From: Aquimonas sp044344935
GTDB lineage: Bacteria > Pseudomonadota > Gammaproteobacteria > Xanthomonadales > Xanthomonadaceae
Length of the DNA stretch: 17,664 nt
Reading direction: 5' to 3'
NCBI GenBank assembly: GCA_044344935.1
Contig: JBIJCA010000067.1
Coordinates: 1 to 17,664 of the forward strand
Shown: in pieces, positions 14,119 through 17,664 of the stretch
How positions within the stretch are numbered: position 1 is the stretch's first letter
How the letters are laid out: each line of letters begins with the position of its first letter
The notes under the pieces: model-generated
Told to the model about the DNA's origin: nothing
Databases searched by the model: none
The model's input: the letters and a program-made list of their open reading frames with translations, nothing else
Translations under genes and position numbers: made by a program

Positions 14119-14205
14119 GGGATTGGGGGTGAGCCGGTGTGTTTGCGCGGCACTGCCGCGCACACCGGCGAACGCCCGAGCGCTATGCGCGAGGGCCGGG
14201 AGGGG
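14119..14205 (-). repeat. 87-nt dispersed palindromic element, copy B
   Basis: This is an inverted copy of 535-621 (78 of 87 identical, ungapped, all differences transitions). Here the outer stem is CCGGTGTG/CACACCGG and the inner hairpin GCGCGGCA/TGCCGCGC. Two of the changes relative to copy A are compensated on the other side of the outer stem. Confidence 0.8.
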
Positions 14206-14216
14206 ATTCGGGATTC
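14203..14216 (+). repeat. GGGATTC heptamer, 2 units
   Basis: Two GGGATTC units directly abut copy B of the 87-nt element, followed by GCTAGAGCCG. The right flank resembles those of the two longer heptamer arrays (GTAAGGGCCGG and GTAGAAGCCGG). Confidence 0.6.
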
Positions 14217-14253
14217 GCTAGAGCCGAGGATTCACTCGGCGTCGATGCCTCTA

Positions 14254-14304
14254 TGCGGTCGCGCGATCCTGACTGAGGTCGCTCCGGCAGGAATGCCGAC
14301 CGCA
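14254..14304. repeat. 51-nt palindromic element
   Basis: TGCGGTCG (14254-14261) and CGACCGCA (14297-14304) are perfect arms. Inside, GGTC (14277-14280) and GGCA-GGAA-TGCC (14286-14297) offer alternative pairing. It is probably an intergenic palindromic unit or part of an RNA leader; I do not recognise a named family. Confidence 0.4.
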
Positions 14305-14389
14305 CATTTGATCCGGAAGCGCTCAGCTCGATGAGGCCGTGGTTGCGAAAGCACTGTGCGCGCCAGGCGATCGGTCGGCCGGCTTCTAC

Positions 14390-14417
14390 GAATCCCCAAT
14401 CCCCAATCCCGAATCCC
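14390..14417 (-). repeat. Heptamer tandem array (GGGATTC/GGGATTG), 4 units
   Basis: On the minus strand it reads GGGATTC, GGGATTG, GGGATTG, GGGATTC, starting 2 nt after the gshA stop and followed by GTAGAAGCCGG. The position, orientation, unit number and right flank match the array after ettA (229-256). Confidence 0.85.
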
Positions 14418-14419
14418 GT

Positions 14420-15784
14420 CTAGTAGGCATACTCCCGGAACACAGGATCGACCGAGCCACCCCACTCGCCGTGGAAGCGTTCGAGCTTGCGCTCGGCGGC
14501 GGTCTGGCCGGACTCGATGATCTCGATCAGCGACTCCAGGTAGATGCGTTCGTCGACGCCGTTGCAGTTCAGACGCGCGCGGCGCTGCAGGCCGTGGGCG
14601 GCGATCTTCAGCGACTCGCGGGCCAGCTCCATGACGTTGGAGTTGCGGAAGGGCAGCTTCAGCGCCTGCCGCGGCACGCCGTCGCGCAGCGCGGTGCGCT
14701 CTTGCATGCTGAAGTCGCGCACCAGGTCCCAGGCCGCGTCGAGTGCGGCATCGTCGTACAGCAGACCCGTCCAGAACGCCGGCAGCGCGCACAGGCGGCT
14801 CCAGGGGCCGCCGTCGGCGCCGCGCATTTCCAGATAGCGCTTGAGCCGCACCTCGGGAAACGCGGTGGTGAGGTGATCGTTCCAGTCCGACAGCGTCGGC
14901 TTCTCGCCGGGCAGCACGCTGAGCTCGCCGCGCAGGAAGTCGCGGAAGCTCAAGCCCGCGGCATCGATGTAGCGGCCCTCGCGGTAGACGAAGTACATCG
15001 GCACATCGAGGATGTAGTCGACGTAACGCTCGAAGCCGAAGCCGTCCTCGAACACGAAGTCGAGCATGCCGGTGCGGTCGCGGTCGGTGTCGGTCCAGAT
15101 GTGCGATCGGTAACTCAGGTAACCATTGGGCTGGCCCTCACGGAAGGGCGAATCGGCGAACAGCGCGGTGGCGATCGGCTGCAGCGCCAGCGAGACCCGG
15201 AATTTCTTGATCATGTCGGCTTCGGAGGCGAAGTCGAGATTGACCTGCACCGTGCAGGTGCGAGTCATCATGTCGAGTCCGAGCCCGCCGACCTTCGGCA
15301 TGTACTCGCGCATGATCTTGTAGCGGCCCTTGGGCATCCAGGGCATGTCCTCGCGGGTCCACTTCGGCTGGAAGCCCATGCCGAGGAAGCCGATGCCGAG
15401 CCGGTCGGAGACGATCTTGAGTTCGCCCAGATGACCGGCGGTCTCGCGGCAGGTCTGGTGCAGGTTCTCCAGCGGCGCGCCCGAGAGTTCGAGCTGGCCG
15501 GCAGGCTCCAGCGTCACCGAGGCGCCGTCCTTCTTCAGCGCGATCAGATGCCCGCCCTCCAGCACCGGCGTCCAGCCGAACTGGGCCAGGCCTTCCAGCA
15601 CGGCGCGGATGCCCTGCGGGCCCTCGTAGGTGGGTGGACGAAGGTCGGCGAGGCGAAAGCCGAACTTCTCGTGCTCGGTGCCGATGCGCCAGTCCTCCGG
15701 CGGCTTGCTGCCGGCGACCAGGTCTTCGATGAGCTGCTGCGTGGTTTCGATCCGTGAACCGGGCGCGCTGCTGGGGCTGGACAC
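14420..15784 (-). CDS. gshA: Glutamate-cysteine ligase, plant/proteobacterial type (GCS2 family)
   Basis: This enzyme catalyses the ATP-dependent first step of glutathione synthesis, joining glutamate and cysteine, in the cytosol. The ORF could extend to 15904, but the GTG at 15784 has AAGGAG nine nt upstream and gives the usual length of about 454 aa, while the upstream 40 codons are low-complexity. Family segments include WRIGTEHEKFGF (about 32-43), LEGGHLIALKKDGASVTLEP, SGAPLENLHQTCRE, KGRYKIMREYMPKVG, MMTRTCTVQVNLDF and RSHIWTDTDRDRTGML. These place it with the plant-type ligases found in Xanthomonadales rather than the E. coli GshA family. It lies 162 nt after the exoD-like gene on the same strand. 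The stop is followed by a heptamer array rather than a clear terminator. Confidence 0.93.
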   Translation of the reverse strand: MSSPSSAPGSRIETTQQLIEDLVAGSKPPEDWRIGTEHEKFGFRLADLRPPTYEGPQGIRAVLEGLAQFGWTPVLEGGHLIALKKDGASVTLEPAGQLELSGAPLENLHQTCRETAGHLGELKIVSDRLGIGFLGMGFQPKWTREDMPWMPKGRYKIMREYMPKVGGLGLDMMTRTCTVQVNLDFASEADMIKKFRVSLALQPIATALFADSPFREGQPNGYLSYRSHIWTDTDRDRTGMLDFVFEDGFGFERYVDYILDVPMYFVYREGRYIDAAGLSFRDFLRGELSVLPGEKPTLSDWNDHLTTAFPEVRLKRYLEMRGADGGPWSRLCALPAFWTGLLYDDAALDAAWDLVRDFSMQERTALRDGVPRQALKLPFRNSNVMELARESLKIAAHGLQRRARLNCNGVDERIYLESLIEIIESGQTAAERKLERFHGEWGGSVDPVFREYAY

Positions 15785-15946
15785 GCGGGAACTCCTTGGG
15801 TAACGAGGGGCTCGGGCGCACGGCCTGAGCGAAGGCGAACGCGCAGCGTCGGCCGAAGGCGGGTTAAGTGGGGCCTGCGCGAGCACCAGGCAAGCGGGGC
15901 GCACACTGCGCTCAGCAGCGTGAAGCAGCGGCGAGACCGTTCCGCG
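15785..15946. other. Spacer between exoD-like gene and gshA
   Basis: These 162 nt contain the gshA ribosome binding site (AAGGAG on the minus strand, near 15794-15799). I saw no hairpin terminator or repeat. The gshA promoter may be here or upstream of exoD. Confidence 0.4.
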
Positions 15947-16600
15947 TCAGCCGCTGAGCTTCTGCCACAGCTGACCCAGCGCGAGCCCGCCCGCACCGAT
16001 CAGCACGCCGAAGTAGATCACGGTGGCGATCTGCGCAACATGGCCGATCAGGATGGCCAGGCCATCGCGCTGGATCAGGCCGACCGCATAGAACAGCAGT
16101 GCGAGCGCCGGCAGGGTGTTGCTGAAGGGCACGAAGCCGAACGGCGCCATCAGCAGCAGGGCCGCGCTGATGAAGGCGAGGTTGTTGCCGAGGCCGATGC
16201 CGCGGCCATCGGCCAGCGAGGGCAGGCGGTGCGGGCGGCTGATGCGCTCCAGCCGATGCACCCAGACCAGCCCCGAGCTCAGTCCTGCGCGCACGCGCTC
16301 GGAGGGCAGCTGGCGCTGCTTCAGCCGCGCCGGAATCCACAGCGGCCGGCCCGACAGGCGGCTCAGGCCGACCATCAGGATGGCCGCGCCGAACACCGTG
16401 CTGACGCCCGGGATCGACACCGGGATCAGGAACACCAGCACCAGCAGCAGGCTGAGCAGCAGCAGGCCCTCCTCACCCACGGCATCCAGCAGGGCGCCCA
16501 GCGCGAGGCCGTCCGCGGGCAGGCCGTCGATCAGGTGCTGCAGCTGCTCGGCGAGGCTGGCGGAAATCTTCGTGTCAGCGGGAGAAGAAGTCGGACTCAA
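15947..16600 (-). CDS. ExoD-family membrane protein (exopolysaccharide synthesis ExoD-like)
   Basis: This 217-aa integral membrane protein has four or more hydrophobic segments: about 44-63 (GLLLLSLLLVLVFLIPVSIP), 66-80, 136-158 and 161-210. Family features are the early LIDGLPADGLALGALLDAVG, PGVSTVFGAAILMVGLSRLSG, the basic central loop with RHRLPSLADGRG-like content, and NTLPALALLFYAVGLIQRDG. ExoD affects exopolysaccharide production and alkaline tolerance in Rhizobium, but the biochemical role is unknown. The start is a TTG at 16600; no ATG is in frame nearby and no ribosome binding site is clear, so the exact start is uncertain. It is divergent from the peptide-binding protein gene across 85 nt. 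Confidence 0.85.
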   Translation of the reverse strand: MSPTSSPADTKISASLAEQLQHLIDGLPADGLALGALLDAVGEEGLLLLSLLLVLVFLIPVSIPGVSTVFGAAILMVGLSRLSGRPLWIPARLKQRQLPSERVRAGLSSGLVWVHRLERISRPHRLPSLADGRGIGLGNNLAFISAALLLMAPFGFVPFSNTLPALALLFYAVGLIQRDGLAILIGHVAQIATVIYFGVLIGAGGLALGQLWQKLSG

Positions 16601-16685
16601 GGGAATGCCATCATGCGCGGCGCGCGGCGTATCGCGCGGGGTCGCGAGCTTAGCAGCCCCTCATGGAAGCCTTTCGACCTTGCCG
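16601..16685. promoter_or_regulatory. Divergent promoter region between exoD-like gene and oppA-like gene
   Basis: These 85 nt separate oppositely oriented genes and should carry both promoters. I could not identify a confident -35/-10 pair. An ATG at 16663 is out of frame with the binding protein. Confidence 0.35.
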
Positions 16686-17664
16686 ATGCGCCTGTCTATC
16701 GCCCGCCCCCTCGTCCCAGCCCTGCTGCTGGCCTGCGCCCTGCCCTGTCTCGCCCCGCAGGCAAAGGCGGCGGAGACGCTGGAACGCGGCAACGGACCCG
16801 AGCCTTCCACGCTGGACGCCCACCGCTGCCAGGAGATCGCCTGCGCCAACGTGCTGCGCGATCTCTACGAGGGCCTGGTCGCGGAAGACGCGCATGGCGC
16901 CTTGATCCCCGGTCTGGCCGAAGCCTGGGCGCGCAGCGAGGACGGGCTCGAATGGCGATTCAACCTGCGCGAGGGCGCGCGCTGGAGCGACGGCCAGCCC
17001 ATCGATGCAGCGCAGCTGGTGGCCAGCTTCCGCCGCGCCTTCGCCCCCACCACAGCGGCACCCTTGGCGCCTTTGCTGTATGCGATCGACCAGGCCGCCG
17101 AGGTGCAGGCGGGCCGCGCACCGCCCAACGCGCTTGGCGTCGAAGCCCTGGACGCGCGCACCCTGCGCGTCCGCCTGCAGGAACCCATCGACCTGCTGCC
17201 GCGTCTCACCCTGCCGATCGCTTTTCCGCTGCGGGTCGACGCCATCGAGGCCCACGGCCAGGGCCACACCCAGCCGGGCCGGCTGATCGGCAACGGCGCC
17301 TACCGGCTCGACGCCTGGCGGCCGCAGTCGATGATCACGCTGGCACGAAATCCGCATTTCCACACGCCTGCGGCCATCGAGCGCGTGCGCTTCCACGTCA
17401 CCGAGGACGCCGCCAGCGAACTCAAGCGCTACGCCGCCGGTGATCTGCACATCACCGAAACCGTACCGCCCGGTCGGCTGGACCGGCTGCGCGCACGCTT
17501 CGGCGACGAGCTGCGGATCAGCCCCTATCTCGGCGTGTTCTTTCTGGGCCTGAACATCGAGCGCCCGCCGCTCGATTCCAAGCCACTGCGCGAAGCGCTG
17601 AACCTGAGCATCGACCGCGAGCTGCTGGTGCGCGCAGTGACAGGCATGGGTGAAGCGCCGGCCT
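16686..17664 (+). CDS. Oligopeptide-type ABC transporter substrate-binding protein (OppA/SBP_bac_5, 3'-truncated by window end)
   Basis: The frame runs uninterrupted from the ATG at 16686 to the window end (326 codons), about 60% of a usual 530-aa family member. It starts with a signal peptide (RLSIARPLVPALLLACALPC, likely cleavage after AKA near residue 28; the LLAC could alternatively be a lipobox). The mature start TLERGNGPEPSTLDAHRCQE matches the OppA beginning, followed by LRDLYEGLVAEDAHGALIPG, AEAWARSEDGLEWRFNLREG and WSDGQPIDAAQLVASFRRAF. Later come GNGAYRLDAWRPQSMITLAR and LGLNIERPPLDSKPLREALN. Such proteins bind peptides in the periplasm and deliver them to an Opp-type permease; permease genes, if any, would lie beyond the edge. 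The gene is divergent from the exoD-like gene. Confidence 0.9.
   Translation, partial: MRLSIARPLVPALLLACALPCLAPQAKAAETLERGNGPEPSTLDAHRCQEIACANVLRDLYEGLVAEDAHGALIPGLAEAWARSEDGLEWRFNLREGARWSDGQPIDAAQLVASFRRAFAPTTAAPLAPLLYAIDQAAEVQAGRAPPNALGVEALDARTLRVRLQEPIDLLPRLTLPIAFPLRVDAIEAHGQGHTQPGRLIGNGAYRLDAWRPQSMITLARNPHFHTPAAIERVRFHVTEDAASELKRYAAGDLHITETVPPGRLDRLRARFGDELRISPYLGVFFLGLNIERPPLDSKPLREALNLSIDRELLVRAVTGMGEAPA

Larger units (their letters stand above)
14048..14419. other. Structured intergenic region between gshA and the SEC-C gene
   Basis: This 372-nt spacer holds a 15-bp perfect hairpin, copy B of the 87-nt element, two GGGATTC units (14203-14216), a GCCGAG/CTCGGC hairpin (14223-14240), a 51-nt palindromic element (14254-14304) and a four-unit heptamer array. 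It must contain the promoter of the SEC-C-pdsR-pdsS operon (minus strand), but I could not pick a convincing one. No gene was recognised. Confidence 0.6.

Noticed and set aside
14339..15757. Plus-strand ORF (472 codons) opposite gshA, and minus-strand ORF 634-1827 opposite alaA
   Set aside because: Both are shadows of confident genes, with the same compositional signature and no recognisable domains.
15785..15904. Upstream start (15904) for gshA
   Set aside because: The extra 40 residues are low-complexity and outside the family. The GTG at 15784 has AAGGAG and gives the normal length.
16663..16905. Short ORF starting at 16663
   Set aside because: It overlaps the peptide-binding protein in another frame and is Arg/Pro/Ser-rich. 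The correct frame begins at 16686 and runs to the window end.

Overview
The window looks like chromosomal DNA from a high-GC gammaproteobacterium of the Xanthomonadales (Lysobacter/Xanthomonas-like). Three things suggest this: strong GC bias that opens long antisense ORFs opposite nearly every gene, a plant-type (GCS2 family) glutamate-cysteine ligase, and intergenic GGGATTC/GGGATTG heptamer tracts and GC-rich palindromes of a kind I associate with that order. The taxonomic call is inference. No rRNA, tRNA, transposase, prophage or CRISPR array was seen.

Layout. 1-223 is the 3' end of ettA, followed by a terminator and about 450 bp of repeat-rich spacer. 694-2540 is a two-gene (+) unit, an AlaA-type aminotransferase overlapping an SGNH/GDSL hydrolase. 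After a convergent spacer, 2807-6954 (-) is an efflux operon: a membrane-fusion lipoprotein followed by an RND permease with a 4-nt overlap. It is divergent from a TetR-family regulator (7063-7740, +), and a perfect 10-bp-arm palindrome sits across both promoters. 7741-8362 is a repeat-dense spacer. 8363-9756 (+) is an unusual cupin + DUF2867 protein whose reading frame is broken near its 5' end. 9757-10264 is a second repeat-dense spacer. 10265-14047 (-) is a tight three-gene run: a YecA/SEC-C protein, then a response regulator and histidine kinase of the 'proteobacterial dedicated sortase system' type (PdsR/PdsS), with no sortase or sortase target in view. 14048-14419 is another structured spacer. 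14420-16600 (-) holds glutamate-cysteine ligase (gshA) and upstream of it an ExoD-family membrane protein. From 16686 (+) an oligopeptide-type periplasmic binding protein runs off the window end.

The most distinctive content is between the genes. At least eight copies plus one decayed copy of a 24-nt palindromic repeat (CATAGGGTGGG...CCCACCG) occur, and most bracket the cupin-DUF2867 gene; one supplies the stop codon of the GDSL hydrolase. Two inverted copies of an 87-nt element, 13.5 kb apart, differ at 9 sites, all transitions, including two compensated base pairs in a predicted stem. Four-unit GGGATTS heptamer arrays sit within 5 nt after the stop codons of two unrelated genes, both in the sense orientation. 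The other points worth a second look are the orphan PdsRS pair joined to a SEC-C gene, the overlapping divergent promoters under one TetR operator, and the frame break in the cupin-DUF2867 gene.
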